Assembly (NCBI RefSeq): GCF_021245725.1
Contig: NZ_JAJGSX010000015.1
Location: 161,321 to 225,320, forward strand
Reading direction: 5' to 3'
From: Pseudonocardia sp. TRM90224
GTDB lineage: Bacteria; Actinomycetota; Actinomycetes; Mycobacteriales; Pseudonocardiaceae
Length of the DNA: 64,000 bases
Shown: positions 33,586 through 42,456 of the stretch, one piece after another
How positions within the stretch are numbered: the stretch's first letter is position 1
How the letters are laid out: every line of letters starts with the position of its first letter
The notes under the pieces: generated by a model
Told to the model about the DNA's origin: nothing
Databases searched by the model: none
Seen by the model: only the letters and a program-made list of their open reading frames with translations
Translations under genes and position numbers: made by a program

Positions 33586-33816
33586 TCAGTCGTCCGCATC
33601 CCTCAGCTTCAGCACCATCCGCACGACGTACTCCACAGCCGACTCGAACACGCCTCCGCGCAGCTCGTCGCGCACCGCGAGGTTCTGCGACGCCAGCTGG
33701 AGCACCTCGTCCGGGCCCGCCCTGCGCACGACGAGCGCGGCGATCTCCTCCAGCTCCAGGCCCGGGTGGTCGATCCGGGTCAACGCGAAGGCGACCACCA
33801 GCTCCTCGTCGGTCAC
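33586..33816 (-). CDS. Small acidic protein, unknown
   Basis: A 76-residue helical protein without recognised family; two acidic helices, EELVVAFALTRIDHPGL and EYVVRMVLKLRDADD, frame it. The GTG start overlaps the TetR stop by four bases (GTGA), and the stop is 23 bases before the siderophore-binder start, so the three genes could form one transcript. Confidence 0.7.
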   Translation of the reverse strand: MTDEELVVAFALTRIDHPGLELEEIAALVVRRAGPDEVLQLASQNLAVRDELRGGVFESAVEYVVRMVLKLRDADD

Positions 33817-34490
33817 CGCACCCCCGCGGCGCCCGCTTCGGCCTCGATGAAGGCGATCAAGGCATCGACCGCTGCGGCGTACACGCCGTCGTCGGTCACC
33901 CCGACCAGCGCGCTCGCGTGCTCACGCGTCGCGGGGAAGTCGGCGTGCGGCATCCCGGCGTAGACGCGCGACCACGCGGTCTCGTCCTTCTCTACGATCT
34001 CCGGCGGCAGCGTCCGCACCGTGGCCGCCATGCCCCCGAGCGAGAGCAGCGTGTCGACGAACAGCCGGTACAGCAGCGCGGCGCGCTCCGTCGGGAGGCC
34101 CAGCGGCGCCAGCGCTGCGAGGATCAGCTCGACGACCTTGCGCTCGGCCGGACCGCCCGTGACGCGCGCGAAGATCATGCTGAACACCGCGGGCCGCACC
34201 TCGACCTGACGCTGGAACGCTGCGGCGACGGCCCGCAGCACGTCGCGCCAGTCCCCCTGCGCGGAGCGCACCTGCTCCAGCACCGACCCGATCATGCGGT
34301 CGCCGACGGCGAGCACCAGCTCGTCCTTGTCGCGGAAGTACCGGTAGAACGCCGTCGCGTCGACGCCCATCTCCTTGCCGAGCCTGCGCAATGTGAGCGC
34401 GGCGGGGCCCTCGCGTTCGGCAAGATCGAGTGCGGCCGTGACGATGGTGTCCGCGCTCAAGGTCGGCGCTCTGCGTCCGGCGTTCTCCAC
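33813..34490 (-). CDS. TetR-family transcriptional regulator
   Basis: A 225-residue repressor. The helix-turn-helix (about residues 15-58) reads IVTAALDLAEREG, LTLRRLGKEMGVDATAFYRY. The C-terminal ligand-binding region (about 70-200) is helical with SLGGMAATVRTLPPEIVEKDE. GTG at 34490 leaves 47 bases before the divergent amidohydrolase, its likely target. A coupled small gene follows. Confidence 0.92.
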   Translation of the reverse strand: MENAGRRAPTLSADTIVTAALDLAEREGPAALTLRRLGKEMGVDATAFYRYFRDKDELVLAVGDRMIGSVLEQVRSAQGDWRDVLRAVAAAFQRQVEVRPAVFSMIFARVTGGPAERKVVELILAALAPLGLPTERAALLYRLFVDTLLSLGGMAATVRTLPPEIVEKDETAWSRVYAGMPHADFPATREHASALVGVTDDGVYAAAVDALIAFIEAEAGAAGVR

Positions 34491-34537
34491 CCCCGCATCG
34501 TCCCACCACCACGCTCTACCCCTCGGGAGGGATCCAC

Positions 34538-36193
34538 GTGACCGACACCGCCGTGACCAGGGTGTTCCGCGGAGGGCCGATCTTCACTGCCGACGCCGCC
34601 GGCACGATCGCCAGCGCGGTCGCCGTGCGGGACGGGCAGATCGTCGCGGTGGGCGGCGATCGCACGGTCGAGCCGTACCTGGGCGCAGCCGACGAGGTCG
34701 TCGAGCTGGACGGCCGGCTGCTCGTGCCCGGTTTCGTCGACGCGCACGTGCATCCCGTGATGGGCGGGCTGGAGCGGATCCGCTGCGACCTCGCGGAAGC
34801 CGCGACCCTGCGCGACTACCAACGGATCATCCGCGACCACGTCCGTCGACACCCCGACGAGGAGTGGGTGCTGGGCGGCGGCTGGTCGATGGACGCCTTC
34901 CCCGGCGGCCGCCCGGCGCGCGACCTGCTCGACGCCGTCGTCGGCGACCGGCCCGCGCTGCTGCCCAACCGCGACCACCACTCCAGCTGGGTGAGCACCG
35001 CGGCGCTCCGCAAAGCAGGTGTCGACCGGCTCACCCCGGACCCGCCCGACGGCCGCATCGAGCGCGACGCCGACGGCGAGCCGACCGGGCTGCTGCACGA
35101 GGGCGCCGCCGAGCTGGTGCGCGCGGTCGCGCCGCCGGACACCCAGGAGGACTTCGACGCGGCGCTGATCGAGGGCCAGCGCTACCTGCATGCGCACGGC
35201 GTGACGGCGTGGCAGGACGCGTGGGTCGAGGTCCTGGCCGCCGGGCCCGGCGTGCACGAGGCCTACCTGCGCGCCGAGCGGGACGGGCGGCTCACCGCCA
35301 CCGTCTCGGCAGCGATGTGGTGGGAGCGCGGCTGCGCGCCGGAGGGCGTCGCCGAGCAGGTCGCGCGGCTGGTCGCGGCAGGCCGGACGGGCCCGGCCTA
35401 CCGCGCCGGCACCGTCAAGGTCATGCAGGACGGCGTGGTCGAGACGTTCACGGCGTCGATGCTGGAGCCCTACCTCGACCGCTGCGGCCACCCGACGGGC
35501 GATCGCGGCATCGGGTTCCTCGACGCCGAGCTGCTCTCCGCGGTCACGACCGCGCTCGACGCAGCCGGCCTGCAGGTGCACTTCCACGCGATCGGCGACC
35601 GCGCCGTGCGCGACGTGCTCGACGCCGTCGAGGCGGCCGGGCGGGCCAACGGCACGGGCGGGCTGCGCCACCACGTCGCGCACCTGCAGGTCGTGCACCC
35701 CGACGACCTCCCGCGCTTCCACCGGCTCGGCGTCACCGCCACCATCCAGGCGCTTTGGGCCGCGCACGAGCCGCAGATGGACGAGCTCACGCTGCCGTTC
35801 CTCGGGGAGCCGCGCGCGACGTGGCAGTACCCGTTCGGCGATCTGCACCGCAGCGGGGCGCCGCTCGCGATGGGCAGCGACTGGCCGGTCAGCACCCCCG
35901 ACCCGATGGCGGCGATCCACGTCGCGGTCAATCGGATCGACGGCGCCGCCCCGGCCGGGACGCCCCCGCTCGGACCCGAGCAGGCGCTGCCGCTGGCCGT
36001 GGCGCTGCGGGCCTACACCGCCGGGTCCGCGGCCGTGGCGGGGTTCCCGGACACCGGATCGATCGTCGTCGGGCGCACCGCCGACCTCACGCTGCTCGAC
36101 CGCGACCCGTTCACCCTCCCGGTCGGCGAGATCGCCACGACGGGGGTGGAGCGCACCTACGCGCGTGGGGTCGAGGTGCACCGCGCGGGGTAG
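34538..36193 (+). CDS. YtcJ-like metal-dependent amidohydrolase
   Basis: A 551-residue enzyme of the amidohydrolase 3 family. N-terminal beta-sandwich: FRGGPIFTADAAGTIASAVA. The metal site begins LVPGFVDAHVHPV (HxH at about residues 70-72); ligand His residues recur in QVHFHAIGDRAVRD, and the catalytic Asp lies in LAMGSDWPVSTPDP. The C-terminal strand ends VVGRTADLTLLDRDPF. Members cleave N-substituted amides or formamides; substrate not predictable. GTG at 34538 has GGAGG six bases upstream. Divergent from tetR. Confidence 0.92.
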   Translation: MTDTAVTRVFRGGPIFTADAAGTIASAVAVRDGQIVAVGGDRTVEPYLGAADEVVELDGRLLVPGFVDAHVHPVMGGLERIRCDLAEAATLRDYQRIIRDHVRRHPDEEWVLGGGWSMDAFPGGRPARDLLDAVVGDRPALLPNRDHHSSWVSTAALRKAGVDRLTPDPPDGRIERDADGEPTGLLHEGAAELVRAVAPPDTQEDFDAALIEGQRYLHAHGVTAWQDAWVEVLAAGPGVHEAYLRAERDGRLTATVSAAMWWERGCAPEGVAEQVARLVAAGRTGPAYRAGTVKVMQDGVVETFTASMLEPYLDRCGHPTGDRGIGFLDAELLSAVTTALDAAGLQVHFHAIGDRAVRDVLDAVEAAGRANGTGGLRHHVAHLQVVHPDDLPRFHRLGVTATIQALWAAHEPQMDELTLPFLGEPRATWQYPFGDLHRSGAPLAMGSDWPVSTPDPMAAIHVAVNRIDGAAPAGTPPLGPEQALPLAVALRAYTAGSAAVAGFPDTGSIVVGRTADLTLLDRDPFTLPVGEIATTGVERTYARGVEVHRAG

Positions 36194-36230
36194 CGGAGCC
36201 ACACCCGCGTCGACCGGTGGCCGGGTGACT

Positions 36231-36283
36231 GCCTGGAAAGCCACTTTCCCGGCGTGTGGGGCCGGGAAAGCCACTTTCCCGGC
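36231..36283. repeat. Family B paired palindrome, copy 4
   Basis: Two units of GCCGGGAAAGCCACTTTCCC type in direct rather than inverted order. Arms carry GGG/CCC where other copies have AGG/CCT, with both arms changed together. Convergent gap. Confidence 0.92.
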
Positions 36284-36371
36284 ACTCTGTGCGCCCCGCA
36301 TCCGTCGCCCGCCCACGCGACCGGTGAGCAGGCCCGGATTCACCGGCGCGCCGCGGGCCGCGGTGCACGGA

Positions 36372-36428
36372 AGGGCAGGAAAGCCACTTTCCGGCCCTCA
36401 CAGGGCAGGAAAGTGGCTTTCCTGCCCT
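36372..36428. repeat. Family B paired palindrome, copy 5
   Basis: AGGGCAGGAAAGCCACTTTC and an inverted partner ending CCTGCCCT. It ends 33 bases before the stop of the serine-hydrolase gene. Confidence 0.93.
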
Positions 36429-36461
36429 CACCCCGACGCGCCCCGGACGCACGCACGGCCC

Positions 36462-37568
36462 TCACACCCTGTGCAGCTCCACGTGCGCGGCATGCAGCGC
36501 CGGCACCCACATCGTCTCGTTCAAGGCGACGGCGCCCTCCACGTGCAGGCGGTTGGTCGCCAGCACGACGGTGGCGCCGTGTTCGGGCAGCACGGCGACG
36601 GTCGTGCCGGTGAATCCGGGGTGCCCGTAGGCGGTGGCGGTGCAGGTGCCGACGGTCGTGCTCCACGAGCGGAAGCCCCGCGACTGGCCGGGGTCCGGAC
36701 CGGCGGCCAGGTATGCCGCGAGCACGTCGGGCCGCCACGGCCGGCCGCCGGCGCAGAGGGCCTGCCCGAAACGCAGCAGGTCCTCGACCGTGGAGAACAG
36801 CCCGGCGTGCCCGGAGACGCCGCCGAAGGTGTGGAAGGCGTTGCCGTCGTTCACCTCGCCGACGATCAGGTGCTCGCGCCACCCGTCGAAGTCGGCGGGC
36901 CCGCGCGGCACCGGGTGCGGCTCGCCGGTGGCGAGCATCCGCCGCTCGATGTCGTCGCCCTGCGAGCCGGCCGCGACGCCGTCGGCGCCCGAGGTGGAGG
37001 CCGAGTCGCCGACCGGCGCGGCGAACGCCGTGTGCTCCATGCCGACGGGCCGCAGGACCAGCTCGGCGACCGCGTCGGCCAGCCGGCAGCCGGTCACCGC
37101 CTCCACCACCTGCCCGAGCAGCATGAACCCGATGTCGGAGTAGTGCCGGCCCGAGCCCGGCTCGTAGCGCAGCGGCAGCTCGCGGGCCAGCCGCCTGCCC
37201 TCGTCGGCCCGCTCGCCCTCGTCGACGCAGCGGGCGTCGCAGTAGGACGGCCACCAGTCCCACAGGCCGGCGCGGTGCAGCAGCAGGTCCTCGACCGTCG
37301 CGTCCGCGACGAAACCGGGCAGGAACCGGCCGACCCGGTCGTCGAGCCGGACGTCGTCCGCCAGCGCCATCAACGAACCGGTCGTGGCGACGACCTTGGT
37401 GATCGACGCCATGTCGAAGCTCGTGCCCGCCGTCAACGGCAGACGAGCGCCGAAGACCTGCCGATCGCCGGCGACCACGATGTCGTCGACGCCGCCGCCG
37501 CGCACCGCGAGGCATATCCCCGGCGCCGAGCCGCGCAGCCCGTCGACCGCGGTGTCCAGGGCGGTCAT
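36462..37568 (-). CDS. Beta-lactamase-fold serine hydrolase (AmiE-like, muropeptide operon)
   Basis: A 368-residue class C beta-lactamase-fold hydrolase. The nucleophile motif S-x-x-K is SITK at residues 55-58, and the second motif YSD is in RHYSDIGFMLLG. No signal peptide, so it works in the cytoplasm. In Bacillus subtilis a protein of this fold, AmiE, sits with murQ and murR and cleaves the MurNAc-L-Ala bond. The same neighbours here (MurQ, AnmK, MurR) suggest an equivalent cytosolic muramoyl amidase for imported muropeptides. The start overlaps the OppF-like stop (ATGA); it is last in the operon. Confidence 0.82.
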   Translation of the reverse strand: MTALDTAVDGLRGSAPGICLAVRGGGVDDIVVAGDRQVFGARLPLTAGTSFDMASITKVVATTGSLMALADDVRLDDRVGRFLPGFVADATVEDLLLHRAGLWDWWPSYCDARCVDEGERADEGRRLARELPLRYEPGSGRHYSDIGFMLLGQVVEAVTGCRLADAVAELVLRPVGMEHTAFAAPVGDSASTSGADGVAAGSQGDDIERRMLATGEPHPVPRGPADFDGWREHLIVGEVNDGNAFHTFGGVSGHAGLFSTVEDLLRFGQALCAGGRPWRPDVLAAYLAAGPDPGQSRGFRSWSTTVGTCTATAYGHPGFTGTTVAVLPEHGATVVLATNRLHVEGAVALNETMWVPALHAAHVELHRV

Positions 37569-38554
37569 GCGAAGTGGCAGGCGGCCCGGCGCCCGCCTGC
37601 GTCGGCGCTGTCGATGGCGCTGTCGATGGCGCTGTCGATGGCGCTGTCGATCACGCGCAGCTCGGGCACCGTCGAGCGGCAGACGTCCTGCGCCAGCGGG
37701 CAGCGGGGGTGGAACGGGCAGCCGGAGGGCGGGTCCGCCGGGTCGGGCACCTCGCCGGCGACGGTGGCCGTCAGCGGTGCCGCAACCGTCGGGTCGGGCA
37801 CCGGGACGGCGTCGCGCAGGCCGCGTGTGTAGGGGTGTCGCGGGTCGTCCAGCACCTCCCGCCAGCCGCCCTCCTCCACGACCTTCCCGAGGTACATGAC
37901 CGCGACGCGGTCGCTGATCTGGCGGACCATCGCGACGTCGTGGCTGATGAACAGGTACGCCAGCGACAGCTCGGCACGCAGCCGGACCAGCAGGTTCATC
38001 ACCTCGGCGCGCACCGAGACGTCCAGCGCGGAGACCGGCTCGTCGAGCAGCAGCACCTGCGGCTCCACCGCGAGCGCACGCGCGATCCCGACCCGCTGGC
38101 GCTGCCCACCCGACATCTCGTGCGGCAGCCGCTCGGCGAACGCGGCGGGCAGGCCGACCAGGTCGAGCAGCTCCGCGACCCGGCCCGGACGCTTTCCGGG
38201 CGAGCCGATCCGGTGCACGGCGAGCACCTCGGTGAGCGCGGCACCGACCCGTTGCCGCGGGTCCAGCGACGAGTACGGGTCCTGGAACACCATCTGGATG
38301 CGCCGCCGCTGCGCCCGCAGCGCCGGCCCGCGCAGCCCGGTGAGGTCGACGCCGTCGAGCACGACGCGGCCCTCGGTCGGGTCGACGAGCCGCACCAGCA
38401 CCTTCGCGAGCGTCGACTTGCCGCAGCCCGATTCGCCGACGATCCCGAGCGTCTCGCCCGCGTCCAGGCGCACCGACACCCCGTCGAGCGCGTGCACCTG
38501 CGCGTCGGATCCGCGCACGGGGTAGCGCTTGACCAGGCCGGCGGCGTCGAGCAT
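37565..38554 (-). CDS. Oligopeptide-type ABC transporter ATPase (OppF/DppF-like)
   Basis: A 329-residue ATPase. Walker A GESGCGKST, Q-loop QMVFQDPYSS, signature MSGGQRQRVGIARAL, Walker B VLLLDEPVSALD and the H-loop ISHD are all present, then the Opp-type C-terminal region with cysteines CPFHPRCPLAQDVC, often Fe-S-binding in this family. Near the C-terminus four IDSA repeats derive from a 12-base tandem repeat. The start shares one base with the OppD stop. Confidence 0.94.
   Translation of the reverse strand: MLDAAGLVKRYPVRGSDAQVHALDGVSVRLDAGETLGIVGESGCGKSTLAKVLVRLVDPTEGRVVLDGVDLTGLRGPALRAQRRRIQMVFQDPYSSLDPRQRVGAALTEVLAVHRIGSPGKRPGRVAELLDLVGLPAAFAERLPHEMSGGQRQRVGIARALAVEPQVLLLDEPVSALDVSVRAEVMNLLVRLRAELSLAYLFISHDVAMVRQISDRVAVMYLGKVVEEGGWREVLDDPRHPYTRGLRDAVPVPDPTVAAPLTATVAGEVPDPADPPSGCPFHPRCPLAQDVCRSTVPELRVIDSAIDSAIDSAIDSADAGGRRAACHFA
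37604..37651. repeat. Four 12-bp tandem repeats inside the OppF-like gene
   Basis: Four perfect copies of GGCGCTGTCGAT, in frame, encode Ile-Asp-Ser-Ala four times near the protein end. Repeat number may vary between strains without shifting the frame. Confidence 0.95.
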
Positions 38555-39522
38555 CACGCGCTCCACTCGTGCGGCGGCACCCAGCAGGCGGCTCGGCCCG
38601 CGGCCCGGTCCACGAGCGGCGGCGGCATCGCGCAGACGTCGCGCGCCTGCGGGCACCGCGGCCGGAACGCGCAGCCCTCGACGTGCTCCGACGGCAGCGG
38701 CGGCCGCCCCGGGATCTGCGCGAGCGGCGCCCGCTCGCCCGTCGGGTTCGGCAACGACGCCAGCAGCCGCTCGGTGTACGGGTGCTGCGGCGCGGCGAAC
38801 AGCTGGGCCACCGGGGCGTCCTCGACGACGTGCCCGCCGTACATCACGACCACCCGCTCGACCAGCCGCGCGACCACCCCGAGGTCGTGGGTCACCCAGA
38901 TCGTCGCCATGCCCATCTCCTGCTGCAGCTCGGCGACCAGCCCCAGGATCTGCTGCTGGATGGTGACGTCGAGCGCCGTCGTCGGCTCGTCCGCGATCAG
39001 CAGCGCCGGGCGCAGCGCCAGGGCCATCGCGATGACGACCCGCTGCCGCATGCCGCCGGAGAACTCGTGCGGGTAGGCCCGCACCGTCCGCGCTGGATCG
39101 GGGATGCCGACCCGCGCGAACAGCTCCAGGCATCGCGCGGTCGCCTTCCCCTCGTCGACGCCGTGCACCAGCAGCGCTTCCGTCACCTGGTCCCCGACCC
39201 GCATGAACGGGTTCAGCGACGTCATCGGGTCCTGGTAGACCATCGCGATCTCACGGCCGCGCAGCGAGCGCATCTCCGGCTCGCGCAGCGCGGCGAGGTC
39301 CTGGCCGCGGAACCGGACGTGCCCGCGGCTGATGTGCAGCGGCTCGCCGAGCAGCCGCATCAGGGCGAGCATCGTCACCGACTTGCCCGAGCCGCTCTCC
39401 CCCACCACACCGACGGTCTCGCCCGCGCGCAGCGTCAGGTCGATGCCGTGCACGATCTCGACCGGATGCTTCCGACCGGCCGCGACGGCGAGGTCGTGCA
39501 CCTCCAGCACCGGCGAGTTCAT
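38554..39522 (-). CDS. Oligopeptide-type ABC transporter ATPase (OppD/DppD-like)
   Basis: A 322-residue ATPase, partner of the OppF-like protein. Walker A GESGSGKSV, Q-loop AMVYQDPMTSLNPF, signature FSGGMRQRVVIAMAL, Walker B LLIADEPTTALD, H-loop VTHDLG and the Opp C-terminal cysteines (CAFRPRCPQARDVC) are complete. It powers the importer with the two permeases at 41578 and 42453. The start overlaps the AnmK stop by four bases. Confidence 0.94.
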   Translation of the reverse strand: MNSPVLEVHDLAVAAGRKHPVEIVHGIDLTLRAGETVGVVGESGSGKSVTMLALMRLLGEPLHISRGHVRFRGQDLAALREPEMRSLRGREIAMVYQDPMTSLNPFMRVGDQVTEALLVHGVDEGKATARCLELFARVGIPDPARTVRAYPHEFSGGMRQRVVIAMALALRPALLIADEPTTALDVTIQQQILGLVAELQQEMGMATIWVTHDLGVVARLVERVVVMYGGHVVEDAPVAQLFAAPQHPYTERLLASLPNPTGERAPLAQIPGRPPLPSEHVEGCAFRPRCPQARDVCAMPPPLVDRAAGRAACWVPPHEWSA

Positions 39523-40676
39523 GTAGCCACCGTGAGCCGCAGCGCCGTCGGTGTGGCGACCGGCGCCGGGAGCCGCAACGGCCCGGCACCGGGCGTGATC
39601 GTGCCCAGCACCCTCGCGCCGGTCGCGCCGGTGGCGCTCGGCAGGGTGGCCGGCACGCCGTGCAGCGTCTGCCAGCCGATCAGCGCGAACGCGATCGCCT
39701 CCTTGTCGGCTGCGGGCGCGCCAAGCTCGTCGGACCGCGTGATCCGCACGCCGGGCAGGCGGTCGGCCGTCATCCGCAGCAGCGTCGGGTTGGCCGCGCC
39801 GCCGCCGGAGACGACGAGGGTGGCCACACCGGCCGCGGCCACCGCGTCGGCGACCGTGCGGGCGGTGAGCGCGGTGAGCGTCGCGATCAGGTCGGCCGGT
39901 TCGACGGGCCGGCCGTGGCGGGCGAGCGCCTCGCCGAGGTAGCCGTCGTGGAACAGCTCCTTGCCGGTGCTCTTCGGCGCGGGCAGGGCGTAGTACGGCT
40001 CCGCGAGCAGCGCGGCGAGCAGGTTGTCGTCGACGTGCCCGCGCGCGGCGATCGCGCCGTCGACGTCGAACCCGGCGGGGTGGGCGCCCGTGCGCAGGAC
40101 CGCGGCGTCGAGCAGCGCGTTGGCCGGGCCGATGTCCCACGCCAGCGGCCCGCCGGCCGAATCCGGCACCGTGACGTTGGCGATGCCGCCCAGGTTGAGC
40201 GCAGCCGCCCGCCCCGGCAGCCCTGCGAGCAGCAGGGTGTCGAGGTAGGAGACCAGCGGCGCGCCGTGCCCGCCCGCGGTGATGTCGCGGATCCGCACGT
40301 CGGAGACCACCGGGACGCCGAGCCGCTCCGCGATCCACGCCGGCTGCCCCAGCTGCAACGTGCCGAGCGCGTGCACGCCGCGCACCCAGTGGAACACCGT
40401 CTGGCCGTGCGAGCAGACGGCGTCGACCGGTCCCATGCCCGCGGCAGCGGCGGCGAACGCCTGCCCGATCAGCGTGTCGAGCTCGCACACCTCGGCGAGC
40501 GTCGTCGGGGCCGGCGGCAGCGCGGCCCGCAGCCGTTCCCGCAACCGCGGCTCGTACGGCGTGCTCGACGTGGCCGTGACGTCGCCGTGCAATACATCGC
40601 CCTCCAGCGTGAAGCTGACGACGGCCGCGTCGATGCCGTCGTGCGAGGTCCCGGAGATCATGCCGAGGACGTTCAC
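39519..40676 (-). CDS. anmK: Anhydro-N-acetylmuramic acid kinase AnmK
   Basis: A 385-residue cytosolic kinase that opens and phosphorylates 1,6-anhydro-MurNAc to MurNAc-6-phosphate during wall recycling. The N-terminal phosphate loop GMISGTSHDGIDAA, the substrate strand VCSHGQTVFHW and the later LNLGGIANVTV, then VVSGGGAANPTL are diagnostic. GTG at 40676 overlaps the murQ stop (GTGA). The product feeds the MurQ etherase encoded just upstream. Confidence 0.96.
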   Translation of the reverse strand: MNVLGMISGTSHDGIDAAVVSFTLEGDVLHGDVTATSSTPYEPRLRERLRAALPPAPTTLAEVCELDTLIGQAFAAAAAGMGPVDAVCSHGQTVFHWVRGVHALGTLQLGQPAWIAERLGVPVVSDVRIRDITAGGHGAPLVSYLDTLLLAGLPGRAAALNLGGIANVTVPDSAGGPLAWDIGPANALLDAAVLRTGAHPAGFDVDGAIAARGHVDDNLLAALLAEPYYALPAPKSTGKELFHDGYLGEALARHGRPVEPADLIATLTALTARTVADAVAAAGVATLVVSGGGAANPTLLRMTADRLPGVRITRSDELGAPAADKEAIAFALIGWQTLHGVPATLPSATGATGARVLGTITPGAGPLRLPAPVATPTALRLTVAT

Positions 40677-41581
40677 GGCGCACCCTCCATCGCGGCACCC
40701 TCCAGCACTGCCCGCAGGCGCCCGCCCACGGACGCCAGCTCGGCGAGCGCCGCCTCCTCGTCGAGGCCCTTCTCGATGCGCAGGATCGCGAGCTTCACCC
40801 GCATCCCTGACGCTTCGAGAGCGGCGGCGGCCTCGCCCGCCGACGCGCCGGTCACCCGGCTCACCATCCGGATCGCGCGCTCGCGCAGCTTCGCGTTGGT
40901 GACCGTCAGGTCGACCATGAGGTTCCCGTAGGTCTTGCCCAGCTGGACCATCACGATCGTCGAGAACATGTTGAGCACGAGCTTCTGCGCGGTGCCGGCC
41001 TTCAGCCGGGTCGATCCGGCGAGCACCTCGCCGCCGACCAGCACCTCGATCGCGTGCTCGGCGGCCGCGCTGAGCACCGCGCCGCTGTTGCAGGAGAGCC
41101 CGACGGTCAGCGCGCCGCGCGTGCGCGCCTCGGCCACCGCCGCGACGACGTACGGCGTCCGGCCGCTCGCCGCGAGCCCCAGCACCGAGTCGGCCGGGCC
41201 CACCTCCTCAGCGAGGATCGCGGCCCGCCCGGCGCCCTCGTCGTCCTCGACGCCCTCCTGCGCGGTGAACATCGCCGCGTCGCCGCCCGCGATGATGCCG
41301 CGGACCAGCTCCGGCGGGGTCCCGAACGTCGGCGGGCACTCGGACGCGTCGAGCACGCCCATCCGGCCCGGCGTGCCGGCGCCGACGTACAGCAGCCGCC
41401 CGCCGGCGCGCATGCGCACGGCCACGGCCTCGATCGCCGGCACGATCTGCGGCAGCGCGGAGTGCACCGCGCGCGGCACCTCCGCGTCGGCCGCGTTCAT
41501 CAGCGCCGCCAGCTCCGCGACGCTCGCCGTGTCGATCGCGGCGTACCGCGGGTCGACGCTCTCGGTCACCGGCTCGATCAC
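40673..41581 (-). CDS. murQ: N-acetylmuramic acid 6-phosphate etherase MurQ
   Basis: A 302-residue SIS-fold lyase that cuts D-lactate from MurNAc-6-phosphate to give GlcNAc-6-phosphate. It starts TESVDPRYAAIDTASVAELA; the sugar-phosphate loop is LLYVGAGTPGRMGVLD, and the catalytic Glu is in DASECPPTFG. Later GLAASGRTPYVVAA and ARGTRLKAGTAQK-like (AGSTRLKAGTAQK) are conserved. The C-terminal UBA-like helices end it. GTG at 41581 overlaps the upstream permease stop. Confidence 0.96.
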   Translation of the reverse strand: MIEPVTESVDPRYAAIDTASVAELAALMNAADAEVPRAVHSALPQIVPAIEAVAVRMRAGGRLLYVGAGTPGRMGVLDASECPPTFGTPPELVRGIIAGGDAAMFTAQEGVEDDEGAGRAAILAEEVGPADSVLGLAASGRTPYVVAAVAEARTRGALTVGLSCNSGAVLSAAAEHAIEVLVGGEVLAGSTRLKAGTAQKLVLNMFSTIVMVQLGKTYGNLMVDLTVTNAKLRERAIRMVSRVTGASAGEAAAALEASGMRVKLAILRIEKGLDEEAALAELASVGGRLRAVLEGAAMEGAP

Positions 41582-42456
41582 GAATTGCCTCCCCCTCGTG
41601 GGTCGAGCGCGTCGCGCAGGCCGTCACCGAGGAGGTTCAGCCCCACGACGAGCGCGACGATCACGACTCCCGGCGCGGCCATCGACCACCACGCCACGTT
41701 CACCAGCACCCGCGCTTCCAGCACCATCGCCCCCAGCGACGGCGCGGGCGGCGGGGTGCCGAGCCCCAGGAAGCTCAGCGACGCCTCGGTCAGCACCGCC
41801 CACGAGAGCGAGAGCGTCACCTGCACGATCAGGATCGGCGCGATGTTCGGCAGCACGTGCCGCGCGAGCGTCCGCAGCGGCGAGAAGCCGAGCACCGTCG
41901 CCGCTTGCACGAACTCGGCCTCGCGCAGCGCCAGCACCGGGCCGCGCGCGACCCGCACGAAGATCGGCGTGTAGACGGTGGCGATCGCCGCGGCGACGGT
42001 CAGCCAGGTGCGGTCGAACGCGGAGGCCAGTGCGAGCGCCAGCAGCAGCGGCGGGAACGCGAACAGCACATTGGTCACACCCAGGACCACGCGGCTCGAC
42101 CACCCGCCGAAGAAGCCGGCGACCACGCCGGCCGCGGTGCCGACGGCGGTTGCGATCGCGACCGCGACCACGGCGACCAGCAGCGAGCTCGCGGCGCCGC
42201 CCGCCGCGCGCGCGAACACGTCGCGGCCGAACTGGTCGGTGCCGAACCAGTGCTCACCCGACGGGCCGCGCAGCCGCTGCGCCGGCACCTGCGTCACGGC
42301 GTCGTGCGGCAGCACCCCGAGCAGGCTCGCGAGCGCGGCGAGCACCACCAGCCCGACCAGCGCGGCGCCGATCACGCCCGTGCGGCTGCGCAGTGTGCGG
42401 CGCAGGATCGTGTGCCGTCCGGGCGCGACCCGCCCGACGTCGACGACGGCCGTCAC
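41578..42456 (-). CDS. Dipeptide/oligopeptide-type ABC permease (DppC/OppC-like)
   Basis: A 292-residue membrane permease with six helices and an N-terminal cytoplasmic stretch. The linker GEHWFGTDQFGRDVFARAAGG is typical of OppC, and the EAA loop is FVQAATVLGFSPLRTLARHVLPN. GTG at 42456 overlaps the OppB-like stop. With the partner at 42453, the two ATPases and the lipoprotein, it forms a complete importer, probably for muropeptides given MurQ and AnmK. Confidence 0.93.
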   Translation of the reverse strand: MTAVVDVGRVAPGRHTILRRTLRSRTGVIGAALVGLVVLAALASLLGVLPHDAVTQVPAQRLRGPSGEHWFGTDQFGRDVFARAAGGAASSLLVAVVAVAIATAVGTAAGVVAGFFGGWSSRVVLGVTNVLFAFPPLLLALALASAFDRTWLTVAAAIATVYTPIFVRVARGPVLALREAEFVQAATVLGFSPLRTLARHVLPNIAPILIVQVTLSLSWAVLTEASLSFLGLGTPPPAPSLGAMVLEARVLVNVAWWSMAAPGVVIVALVVGLNLLGDGLRDALDPRGGGNS

